Source: Candidatus Cloacimonadota bacterium
GTDB lineage: Bacteria > Cloacimonadota > Cloacimonadia > Cloacimonadales > TCS61
Reading direction: 5' to 3'
Assembly: GCA_021108315.1 (NCBI GenBank)
Contig: JAIORE010000223.1
Location: forward strand, 1-39,450
Length of the DNA stretch: 39,450 nucleotides
The position numbers and the translations under genes are program-made. Under the pieces are notes generated by a model. It made no database searches. It was given only the letters and a program-made list of their open reading frames with translations, and was not told the DNA's origin. Below, piece by piece: positions 1-6,736 of the stretch; within the stretch, counting starts at the first letter, position 1, and every line of letters begins with the position of its first letter.

Positions 1-2729
1 ACTCCATTATTTATTCCGTAGGCATATCCAGTTGCAATTAATAGTGTAGGATCACCGGTAACATATTTTGTAGCATCAAGTGTTCCTCCCCAAGCAGCAT
101 TAAAGGTTACAAAACCAGCACCGTTACCAATAGTTAAGAAATCTTTAGCTCCAATTATTGTTCCAGCTGGAATTGTATAAGATGTACCATTGCCTGTAAA
201 ATTATTTCCAGTAGGATTTGCACCTTGTTCAATGGAAAATCCTGTTAAATCTAATGGATATGGATTAGGATTGTACAATTCTATGAAACCTGTACTTCCA
301 TTAAAACCAGATTTATTATCACAAACTTCGCTGATATATAAATCTTCTCCTAAAGCTGGATAGATTCCAATATAGAAATCATCTAAATACCAACCATTAT
401 ATTGATAGAGATCACCTGTAGCTGTCCAACCTAAATAGGTTGTTCCACCCAAATTATTAGTTATTGTTGTAATAACTGTTTCAGGTCCGATATTTCCTCC
501 ACCACTTACAATTGACCACGATTCATCTGTCCAAGCTATACCATCAGAACTTGATTGTAATTTAAAAGTACATCCTACTGCAAAATCACTCATCATCTGT
601 TTGAAAGAAATATTTAAAGATGTTTTACCCGTAGTATCTAAAGGACGACATATTAATCTATCAGTAGCAGGATTTGCACCACTTTCCCAATCTAACTTAA
701 ATTCAGGTGAAGTACCACCGGCATTATCAGTAGCAATTGTTCCCCATTGAGGAGTAACACCTACCACTTGCTCTGTCCAGCCAGCAATATCTGTAACATC
801 ACAGGAATAAGGAAGTGCTATCGGAGTGAATTCAGTTACAAATGACCACTCTGTACCAGGAACCGAAGCTTTTGCAGTATAGATAGTTGTAACTGTCCAA
901 TAATATGTAGTTCCACCTGTCCAGTTTGAGCCATGAATATATTGACTTAATGTACAAGCACCGTCATCAACGATATCATGCCCACCTGTTGTTGTTCCAA
1001 TATCAATAGTATAACTGGTAGCATTGATAATATCATCCCAATCCAGTGTAGTAGCAGTTATAACTACATTGGCTGTACCATTAGCAGGTGTTGGATTTAC
1101 TGCGACACCATCTGAAGTAGTAAAAGTTCCTTTGGTTGACCAATTACTGGTTGCTTTTGTGCCATCATCTGAACGAACATAAAAATCATAAGTTGTATTC
1201 AATGCTAAACCAGATAATGGATATGCTTTTGTAGAAGTATTATTTATCGGTGTACCACTTCCTAATGTAAATCCAGCAGCACCCCATTCAATATCCCATA
1301 AGGTGGCAGGAGGAGTGTTGTTTTCTGTCCAATCTAAATCTGCACTTGTAATACCAATATTTGAAGCATTAAGGGCAGTTGGTGCTAATATAGATGGTGC
1401 TGAAGTAACATTTACTGTATAATCCTCGTATGAACCATAACTTCCAGTATAGCAAGGAGTTGGAGGACCAGTATCTGTTCCACCTATACGCAATCTATGA
1501 TGACCTAAACTTGCAGTAAGTGGTACATCAAAAGAAGCAGATAAAGTTGTGGGATTACTAGAAGTAGATACTCCAGAATAAACATTTTCTCCAGCATCAT
1601 CAAAGTCACCATCTATATTCCAATCAATCCATACTTCTGTAACATAGGTATAACCTGTAGAATAAGTAATATCCAATGGAATTGTTAATGATTGAGCAAC
1701 ATCACCTATCATTGCAGAATAATCCCCATAATGTCCTGTTTCATCACCGGTAGTATTGTTTACTGTACTGAATGTAACATTTGTAATACCTTGACCATCT
1801 ACTGAAGTTGGAGCAGGTGTACAATATGAAAGGATTGATGAACCTGAAACTGCAACATCAACATTTGTACTTCCTCCAACATTAGTAACATTACCAGAGT
1901 AATCAGCTGGTACTCCTGTTGGAGCAAATTCAACATAAATAGTTGTTGCAGCTAAAGTAGGAGCTGTATATGTAACATTAATTGTAGAAGCAAAACCAGA
2001 ACCTGAAGTTAATGAAACCTGAAAACCTGTTGGAGCTGTTACTACAATTGGACCTGAAGTTAAGTTTACTCCTGATAGTGCATAATTTAATTCTGAAGTT
2101 GATCCACTTGGTACATATCCAAAATCCAAAGAGGTTGGTAGTGCAGATAAGAAAGGTAATGTTGGAGTAATTTCAAATTGAATATTAGGACGATAATAAC
2201 TTGTACTTAATGAAGGTGGATTACTAGTATCACTTTGTCCTCTTCTCATCATATATGTTGGTGAAGTAGTAGTATATCGCCAATAAGTGTGAGGGGAAGT
2301 GTATGGTGCATTTTGAATATATGTAGAAACAAGAAGGTTATCAGTTCCTCCATAAGCAAAATCAGTAATATCAATTTCTACCCATGCATCTCCTGATCCT
2401 AAATCAAGGCTGGTTGTTGAGTAAACTAAAGTTCCAGGGGTTTCCCAAGTTGTTCCTGATACAGAAGTATCTGTAGTTTCTTTAAGCCAGATTTCTACAT
2501 CACCACCAGTGCTTGCACCGGTATCATTTCTATACCATCTTAAGTGAGTTATATCACCACTTACTCCTATTTCACTTGATGTAAATAACATTTGTGATCT
2601 CTGATAAACGTAATAATCACCAAGAGGGTAACGGTCTATAGATGTTCCAGTACCAACAGTAATTGTAGCTGTAAACAAACTTGCTGTAAACAGTAATACT
2701 AATAAGACAATTGTAAATTTCTTTTTCAT
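1..2729 (-). CDS. Large secreted multidomain protein, 3' end outside window (GEVED, Fn3-like, lamin-tail domains)
   Basis: The frame is open from an ATG at 2729 to the window edge (909 codons), so the C-terminus is missing. The start has an AAGGAG ribosome site and a signal peptide (MKKKFTIVLLVLLLFTASLF). Residues about 30-190 form a beta-rich region with WRYTTTSPTYMMRRG. A choice-of-anchor-like stretch follows at about 200-300. A GEVED-type domain spans about 304-440 (VWIDWNIDGDFDD, then GSYGSYEDYTVNV). Fibronectin-III-like domains lie at about 445-536 and 543-632. A cleaved-adhesin/MAM-like beta-sandwich is at about 634-780, and a lamin-tail-like domain (ISEVCDN...GFIELYNPN) runs from about 793 to the edge. 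These modules are typical of very large surface or secreted adhesins and peptidases in Bacteroidota-like phyla. A C-terminal sorting tail is expected beyond the window but cannot be seen. No catalytic domain is visible in the part present. Confidence 0.85.
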   Translation of the reverse strand, partial: MKKKFTIVLLVLLFTASLFTATITVGTGTSIDRYPLGDYYVYQRSQMLFTSSEIGVSGDITHLRWYRNDTGASTGGDVEIWLKETTDTSVSGTTWETPGTLVYSTTSLDLGSGDAWVEIDITDFAYGGTDNLLVSTYIQNAPYTSPHTYWRYTTTSPTYMMRRGQSDTSNPPSLSTSYYRPNIQFEITPTLPFLSALPTSLDFGYVPSGSTSELNYALSGVNLTSGPIVVTAPTGFQVSLTSGSGFASTINVTYTAPTLAATTIYVEFAPTGVPADYSGNVTNVGGSTNVDVAVSGSSILSYCTPAPTSVDGQGITNVTFSTVNNTTGDETGHYGDYSAMIGDVAQSLTIPLDITYSTGYTYVTEVWIDWNIDGDFDDAGENVYSGVSTSSNPTTLSASFDVPLTASLGHHRLRIGGTDTGPPTPCYTGSYGSYEDYTVNVTSAPSILAPTALNASNIGITSADLDWTENNTPPATLWDIEWGAAGFTLGSGTPINNTSTKAYPLSGLALNTTYDFYVRSDDGTKATSNWSTKGTFTTSDGVAVNPTPANGTANVVITATTLDWDDIINATSYTIDIGTTTGGHDIVDDGACTLSQYIHGSNWTGGTTYYWTVTTIYTAKASVPGTEWSFVTEFTPIALPYSCDVTDIAGWTEQVVGVTPQWGTIATDNAGGTSPEFKLDWESGANPATDRLICRPLDTTGKTSLNISFKQMMSDFAVGCTFKLQSSSDGIAWTDESWSIVSGGGNIGPETVITTITNNLGGTTYLGWTATGDLYQYNGWYLDDFYIGIYPALGEDLYISEVCDNKSGFNGSTGFIELYNPNPYPLDLTGFSIEQGANPTGNNFTGNGTSYTIPAGTIIGAKDFLTIGNGAGFVTFNAAWGGTLDATKYVTGDPTLLIATGYAYGINNG

Positions 2730-2969
2730 TTTTTTCTCCTTAAATTTTTTCCTTTTTTAATCAATTCCTTTAATTCAAACGACAATTAACGTCTCAATAA
2801 CTACTTTTCGATATTAACGATTTAACTCAATTTTTTTTAAGATATTAACAAATACTCATACTATTCAGTTACTATATTATTTAACTTATCAATAAAATAT
2901 TTTTATCTAATATCTGTCAAATTTTTTTTACTTTTTTAGTAGAAATAATGTTTTCTTGTTGTTTATATT

Positions 2970-3083
2970 TTTATCTGCACCGCAGATTAGGCGGATTTTA
3001 CTGATTACACGGATTGATGTGATGATAACTTCATTTATCTGAACTATGATTTGTTTGATTCTCGGATTAGTTTGATTTCTTGT
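2970..3083. repeat. Dispersed repeat, ACCGCAGATT family, copy 1
   Basis: It starts TTATCTGCACCGCAGATT and ends in TGATTTGTTTGATTCTCGG followed by ATTAGTTTGATTTCTTG. The second half matches 4583-4627 almost base for base, and the first half matches 4520-4575 and 5720-5772. It is non-coding. Short CTGAACCGCAGATTA-type repeats occur in many environmental genomes; the mechanism of spread is not visible here. Confidence 0.8.
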
Positions 3084-3088
3084 CGGTT

Positions 3089-3112
3089 CCAAAAATCTCG
3101 AATCGAGTTTTG
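3089..3112. repeat. Short palindromic repeat, GACTCGGGATTTT family (divergent copy)
   Basis: The core AAAATCTCGAATCGAGTTTT is a near-palindrome related to copies at 3185-3206, 25180-25224, 31079-31156 and 38167-38188. Confidence 0.65.
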
Positions 3113-3184
3113 GTGATACTCAATTTAGATAATATGTTTCGTAATTTTCAATTGGATAGTAGCAAAATCTATCAAAACTCACAC

Positions 3185-3206
3185 TCAAAACCCGACTCGG
3201 GATTTT
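3185..3206. repeat. Short repeat, GACTCGGGATTTT family
   Basis: It reads CAAAACCCGACTCGGGATTT. Together with the inverted relative at 3089-3112 it makes a spaced inverted pair about 70 bases apart, the same pairing seen at 25180-25224 and 31079-31156. Confidence 0.7.
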
Positions 3207-3259
3207 AATAATCATAAAAACAAAGTTCAGACACATCTCTTCACAATTTCAATCCTATC

Positions 3260-3300
3260 TTTTATGCATATCGTAAACACTATTGCCATAATGCATAAAA
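3260..3300. promoter_or_regulatory. Inverted repeat upstream of ATPase gene, possible operator
   Basis: TTTTATGCAT and ATGCATAAAA form perfect 10-base arms with a 21-base spacer. The right arm ends 48 bases before the ATPase start. A TTGACT (3306-3311) follows, but no well-spaced -10 is evident. The element could be an operator or another mobile palindrome; only the symmetry is certain. Confidence 0.35.
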
Positions 3301-3348
3301 ATACTTGACTTACTTAGGTTGATTTTTTTTTTGAAGTTAGAGGTGATA

Positions 3349-4515
3349 ATGCTAATAAATAGAAATTTGTCCAAAAATATAATAAAATCAGTAAGAGGAT
3401 TTCCCATCATAACAATAACCGGACCACGTCAATCGGGTAAAACAACTTTCACCAAAATGAATTTTCCAGATTATGATTATGTAACAATGGAAGATCCTGA
3501 TTTGCGTGAGTACGCCATCTCTGATCCAAGAGATTTTATACGAAAATATTCCAACAAGGTAATTATTGATGAATTTCAAAGAGTTCCTCAATTGACTTCA
3601 TACCTTCAAGGGCATATAGATAAAATTAATGAGCCTTGGATGTATATTCTTACCGGAAGTAATCAATTTGAACATCTTCATTCTATCTCCCAAACCTTGG
3701 CAGGAAGATCAGCAATTTTGAAATTACTTCCTTTTAGTTATAATGAGCTTTATTCCAAACAAAATTCTACAATAGATATTTATGAAATAATTAGCAAAGG
3801 TTGGTATCCAAGAATTTTTGACCAAAAACTAAATCATCATCTCTTTTATAATTCATATTTCGAGACCTATATTCAAAGGGATGTCAGGGCAATTGTAAAT
3901 GTTCGGGATTTAAATGATTTCCAAAGATTTGTGAGATTATGTGCTGGTCGCACTGGTCAAATTGTAAATTTAAGTAATATTGCGAATGAAATTGGGGTTT
4001 CTCATAATACAATAAAAGGTTGGATTTCAATATTACAAGCAAGTTTCATAGTTGAACTGCTTTATCCTTATCATCGAAATTTCAGTAAACGTATTATTAA
4101 GTCTCCAAAATTATATTTTTTAGATACTGGTTTTGCTTGTACGTTAGTAGGAATTACTAAACCTGAACATTTAGAGAATCATCCTCTTCGGGGGGAAATA
4201 TTTGAAACTTATGTTTTTGCTGAATTGTTGAAAACTATGTACAATAAAGTTTCGAGATGTAATATTTTTTATTTTAGAGATAGCAATAATAATGAAATTG
4301 ATTTTCTTGTCGAAACCGGAGAAGGACTCTTCCCTATAGAAGTAAAATTAAATTCAACACCGCGAAAGATGCATTTTAAGAATATTCAATATTTTAACAA
4401 ACTTTCAGATCAAGTTATCCGAAATTATTTGATCTATTCAGGAATTGAAAATAATCATCGTTATAATTGTGAAATAATTGGGTTTCCTAATATTGGAAAT
4501 ATTGATATTTTTTGA
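3349..4515 (+). CDS. AAA family ATPase with C-terminal DUF4143 domain
   Basis: The protein has 388 residues. I chose the ATG at 3349 because GAGGTG precedes it at the right distance; an upstream in-frame TTG at 3319 has no such site. Walker A is GPRQSGKT (residues 25-32), Walker B is VIIDE (71-75) and a sensor-like LTGSNQ follows. The second half is the DUF4143 region: a winged-helix-like segment (LSNIANEIGVSHNTIKGWI), YFLDTGFAC and a nuclease-fold-like end (NNEIDFLVETGEGLFPIEVK). Family members are common in accessory regions of bacteria and archaea. Their biochemical role is unsettled and they are often found near toxin-antitoxin loci, as here. The last 50 codons occur again as a fragment at 5565-5718. 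Confidence 0.9.
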   Translation: MLINRNLSKNIIKSVRGFPIITITGPRQSGKTTFTKMNFPDYDYVTMEDPDLREYAISDPRDFIRKYSNKVIIDEFQRVPQLTSYLQGHIDKINEPWMYILTGSNQFEHLHSISQTLAGRSAILKLLPFSYNELYSKQNSTIDIYEIISKGWYPRIFDQKLNHHLFYNSYFETYIQRDVRAIVNVRDLNDFQRFVRLCAGRTGQIVNLSNIANEIGVSHNTIKGWISILQASFIVELLYPYHRNFSKRIIKSPKLYFLDTGFACTLVGITKPEHLENHPLRGEIFETYVFAELLKTMYNKVSRCNIFYFRDSNNNEIDFLVETGEGLFPIEVKLNSTPRKMHFKNIQYFNKLSDQVIRNYLIYSGIENNHRYNCEIIGFPNIGNIDIF

Positions 4516-4519
4516 ATCT

Positions 4520-4627
4520 TTATCTGAACCGCAGATTTATACTGATAAAATGATTATACAGATTGAGATATTTTTTATTTGTCTGAACTATGATTTGTTT
4601 GATTCTCGGATTAGTTTGATTTCTTGT
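4520..4627. repeat. Dispersed repeat, ACCGCAGATT family, copy 2
   Basis: It begins four bases after the ATPase stop (TATCTGAACCGCAGATTTAT) and ends TTAGTTTGATTTCTTG, like copy 1. The first part is also in the direct repeat that reappears after the toxin-antitoxin pair (4363-4569 versus 5565-5769). Confidence 0.8.
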
Positions 4628-4742
4628 TAGAAATATCTTATATTGGGGCCAAAACCTCTGTTTTTGCGAAACAACCCAATTGGCGAAGCAGGATTCAGAT
4701 ACTACTTCCAATAAAATATTTATAATTTCTACAAACCTTCAA

Positions 4743-5165
4743 TTATGAATCTCTTGTTTGGTGCAATTTTATGTTTATTTGTTCAGCATAAAATTTAAAA
4801 TCATTATCGGTTGTGAAAATCACTAAATTGCTATTATAAGCTACAGAACAAATTATAAAATCTACTTGAGAACCCTGTACTCCCTTACTGCGACAAAAAT
4901 TAAAAAATTCAGCAGCTTTTTCATAATCTTTTAGACATATTGGAAAATCATTAAAAGCTCTGAGATGTAATTTAAGGTTCAAATATTGACTTTTTGAATT
5001 AATTCCTGAGAGAATTTCTTGCCGGATAGGTCCGATCATTATTGCACGTGTTTCCTGAATAAGCTCGGTTAATTCTTTAACAATATTTATTTCTAAATCG
5101 TTTAGCTTTTCTTTTTTTCGACGAAGAGCTAAAGACCAGATTGAAGTATCAATCAAAACCTTCAT
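4743..5165 (-). CDS. vapC: VapC-like PIN-domain toxin
   Basis: This 140-residue PIN-domain ribonuclease is the toxin of a type II toxin-antitoxin pair. The acidic active-site set is visible: D6 in VLIDTSIW, E50 in IRQEIL, D102 in VDFIIC and D120/D122 in TTDND. VapC proteins usually cleave tRNA or rRNA using Mg2+ held by these residues. The ATG overlaps the antitoxin stop by four bases, so translation is coupled. The target cannot be predicted from sequence. Confidence 0.9.
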   Translation of the reverse strand: MKVLIDTSIWSLALRRKKEKLNDLEINIVKELTELIQETRAIMIGPIRQEILSGINSKSQYLNLKLHLRAFNDFPICLKDYEKAAEFFNFCRSKGVQGSQVDFIICSVAYNSNLVIFTTDNDFKFYAEQINIKLHQTRDS

Positions 5166-5362
5166 TTTCGATCTCTACATTTCTTATAATCATACTTAGG
5201 ATCATAATCAATTTTGCTGAATAATTTAACTATTTTAAGCTGTTTATGTCGTTGAATAAATTCAAGTAATGCTGTATTAACTGTATCTTTTTTGGTTTTA
5301 AAACCACCAATCTTTTGAGCCTCAATCAGTAATGAATTATCAAGAGCTAAATTTGTTGCCAT
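5162..5362 (-). CDS. vapB: VapB-like antitoxin
   Basis: The protein has 66 residues, starting at the ATG at 5362 (MATNLALDNSLL), which has a strong AAGGAGG site; the in-frame start at 5389 lacks one. The N-terminal half (LIEAQKIGGFKTKKDTVNTA) fits the ribbon-helix-helix-type antitoxins (DUF2191/VapB group) that bind their own promoter. The C-terminal tail, rich in Lys and Asp/Tyr, would contact the PIN toxin. It lies upstream of and overlaps vapC, the usual order. Confidence 0.85.
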   Translation of the reverse strand: MATNLALDNSLLIEAQKIGGFKTKKDTVNTALLEFIQRHKQLKIVKLFSKIDYDPKYDYKKCRDRK

Positions 5363-5377
5363 AAGACCTCCTTTTTC

Positions 5378-5416
5378 TACACACAACACAAAACATTTTT
5401 ATGTGTAATAAGTCAA
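5378..5416 (-). promoter_or_regulatory. Possible vapBC promoter/operator
   Basis: Upstream of vapB the minus strand has a TTGACT -35-like element (5411-5416). Short arms TACACA (5378-5383) and TGTGTA (5402-5407) flank the likely -10 area. Autorepression by VapB at such symmetry is usual. The match is weak. Confidence 0.3.
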
Positions 5417-5486
5417 GATTTTTCATTCGTCGCGAATTAGTGAGGCAGATATTTTTAGTTTTAAAACAAACTCCAAATTCCGTACT

Positions 5487-5558
5487 GTATCGTAAACAAT
5501 CCTGTTTGTGTCTTGTGTTATTATTTAGTTTTTACCCAAACATAATTGTTTGTGATAC
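5487..5558. repeat. Inverted repeat element, GTATCACAAACAATCC family, copy 1
   Basis: The left arm GTATCGTAAACAATCCTGTT and the right arm (reverse complement GTATCACAAACAATTATGTT) form an imperfect hairpin of about 24-base arms with a 24-base spacer. A second copy with better arms is at 14146-14200. It ends a few bases before the ATPase fragment. Confidence 0.7.
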
Positions 5559-5564
5559 AACCCA

Positions 5565-5718
5565 ACGAAAAATGCATTTTCAGAATATTCAATATTTCAA
5601 TAAACTTTCAAATCAAGTTATCCGAAATTATTTGATCTATTCAGGAATTGAAAATGATCATCACTATAATTGTAAAAAAACAGGTTTTCCGAATATTGGT
5701 GATTTTGATATTTTTTAA
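5565..5718 (+). pseudogene. 3' fragment of a second DUF4143 ATPase
   Basis: From KMHFQNIQYFNKLSNQVIRN to the stop, this frame encodes about 50 residues nearly identical to the end of the protein at 3349-4515, finishing PNIGDFDIF versus PNIGNIDIF. No N-terminal, Walker or DUF4143 core sequence precedes it. The longer open frame starting at 5401 is non-homologous leader. The similarity continues past the stop into the ACCGCAGATT repeat, so the copied unit is DNA of about 206 bases (4363-4569 and 5565-5769), not a gene. Confidence 0.85.
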
Positions 5719-5719
5719 T

Positions 5720-5772
5720 CTCTGTCTTAACCGCAGATTTACACGGATAAAATGATTACAGATTGAGATTTG
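5720..5772. repeat. Dispersed repeat, ACCGCAGATT family, partial copy 3
   Basis: TTAACCGCAGATTTACACGG and GATAAAATGATTACAGATTG match the first half of copy 2. The TGATTTGTTTGATTC half is absent. Confidence 0.75.
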
Positions 5773-5783
5773 GATACACTTAG

Positions 5784-5902
5784 TGACTGTTCAAAATTAA
5801 CTCATTGCAATTTTTTAATTTTTCCTTTTAATTGAGAAGTCCACGATTTTAATCGTGGTAATATTATGCGGTAACAACAATAACCGACTTTAGTCATAAA
5901 AA
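5784..5902 (+). repeat. REP/MITE-like element with two hairpins, copy 1
   Basis: The order is GACTGTTCAAAATTAACTC, ATTGAGAAGT, hairpin CCACGATTTTAATCGTGG, ATATTATGCGGTAACAACAA, then CCGACTTTAGTC. The same order occurs inverted at 39304-39100, where about 90 extra bases separate the first two blocks. Such hairpins resemble the non-coding ends mobilised by REP-associated (IS200-like) tyrosine transposases. No transposase is in the window. Confidence 0.75.
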
Positions 5903-6042
5903 CTTCACTAGGTTCATTATAGGTTAATGTGATTAATTTTTGCTCTTATGTTTCGGTGGGGAACATTGTAACCTAATACTCCATAATGATTCCTCGATTT
6001 GTTTTTTACAACCTCTGCAGATATTTTTATTTTTGTAGAATA

Positions 6043-6462
6043 TTAATTCTCTCTCAATTCTTCTAATACATCCGATAGATATCTGTTTGAAAAATATTTT
6101 TTCGTTCTAGCTTTTAAATCGTTAAAAAAATCTCCATAGATACATTTTGAAAATTGACATACTTTTTTATTAAAGGGGCAGTGTTCTATACATATTTCAG
6201 GTTCAAAACATTCATAAATGGAGCTGAAATTTATTTCGTTAGCAGGTTTTTCAATAACAAAGCCACCGTTTCTACCACGATTAGATTTCAGATATCCCTT
6301 TTTAGACAAAATTTGCAATATCTTTGCTATATGAGCTTCTGATGAATCTAAATATTCTGCAATTTGTTTTATTTTAATTGGTTTTCCTTCCTGCTGTGCA
6401 ATATAGGTCATACTATGAAAAGCGATTGAAACTGCTTCACTTATATTGATAATAGAATTCAT
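6043..6462 (-). CDS. Rrf2 family transcriptional regulator, probable Fe-S sensor
   Basis: The protein has 139 residues. An N-terminal winged helix (residues about 5-70) contains the Rrf2-typical YIAQQEGKPIKIKQIAEYLD and the wing GYLKSNRGRNGGFVI. Five cysteines follow (C85, C91, C95, C102, C107), more than the three that usually hold the cluster in IscR or NsrR, so an Fe-S cofactor is likely. An SD-like AAGGAG precedes the ATG. Rrf2 proteins respond to cluster status, NO, redox or cysteine. It lies 274 bases downstream of the carbohydrate cluster on the same strand, so a link to those genes is possible but not shown. Confidence 0.88.
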   Translation of the reverse strand: MNSIINISEAVSIAFHSMTYIAQQEGKPIKIKQIAEYLDSSEAHIAKILQILSKKGYLKSNRGRNGGFVIEKPANEINFSSIYECFEPEICIEHCPFNKKVCQFSKCIYGDFFNDLKARTKKYFSNRYLSDVLEELREN

Positions 6463-6666
6463 AAAATCTCCTTATGGACATTCGAGGATTGAAATTCCCG
6501 ATTAAGTAAATGGGTGTCAAGGGAAAAATTACTATAATCAAAAATTCACTAAATAGCACTGTAAAAACGGCTCTATTGCTGGAACTAATTTTTTTCTTTT
6601 CTCAGCGTTTTTTAGTGTTTATTCATCTCAGCGTTCTTTACGTGAACTCTTTTCTTTTTTCACAAT

Positions 6667-6682
6667 CCCGAAAGCATTCTGG
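6667..6682. repeat. CCCGAAAGCATTCGGG-type palindrome (imperfect)
   Basis: CCCGAAAGCATTCTGG differs by one base from the reverse complement of the element inside the gene at 25101-25116. It lies in the 274-base spacer between the Rrf2 gene and the glycosidase. Confidence 0.55.
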
Positions 6683-6736
6683 AGTAAGTTTTATTCCGTA
6701 AACGCATAATGCTTTTGGAAATTTCATTTTTGATTC

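Larger units (their letters stand above)
2730..3348. other. Intergenic region with several short repeats, no gene seen
   Basis: This AT-rich spacer between divergent genes holds no convincing coding frame. It contains a copy of the ACCGCAGATT dispersed repeat (2970-3083), two copies of the CGACTCGGGATTTT element (3089-3112 and 3185-3206) and a short inverted repeat (3260-3300) just upstream of the ATPase gene. The promoters of both neighbours must lie here, but I could not place them with confidence. Confidence 0.7.

Noticed and set aside
4520..4711. 63-codon minus-strand frame after the ATPase
   Set aside because: It is mostly a translation of the ACCGCAGATT repeat, which recurs elsewhere without the frame.
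5401..5564. N-terminal part of the open frame leading into the ATPase fragment
   Set aside because: No homology to the ATPase; it passes through the inverted repeat at 5487-5558 and lacks a ribosome site.
6510..6701. 63-codon plus-strand frame beside the Rrf2 gene
   Set aside because: Low-complexity hydrophobic translation of repeat-rich spacer including a palindrome; no ribosome site.
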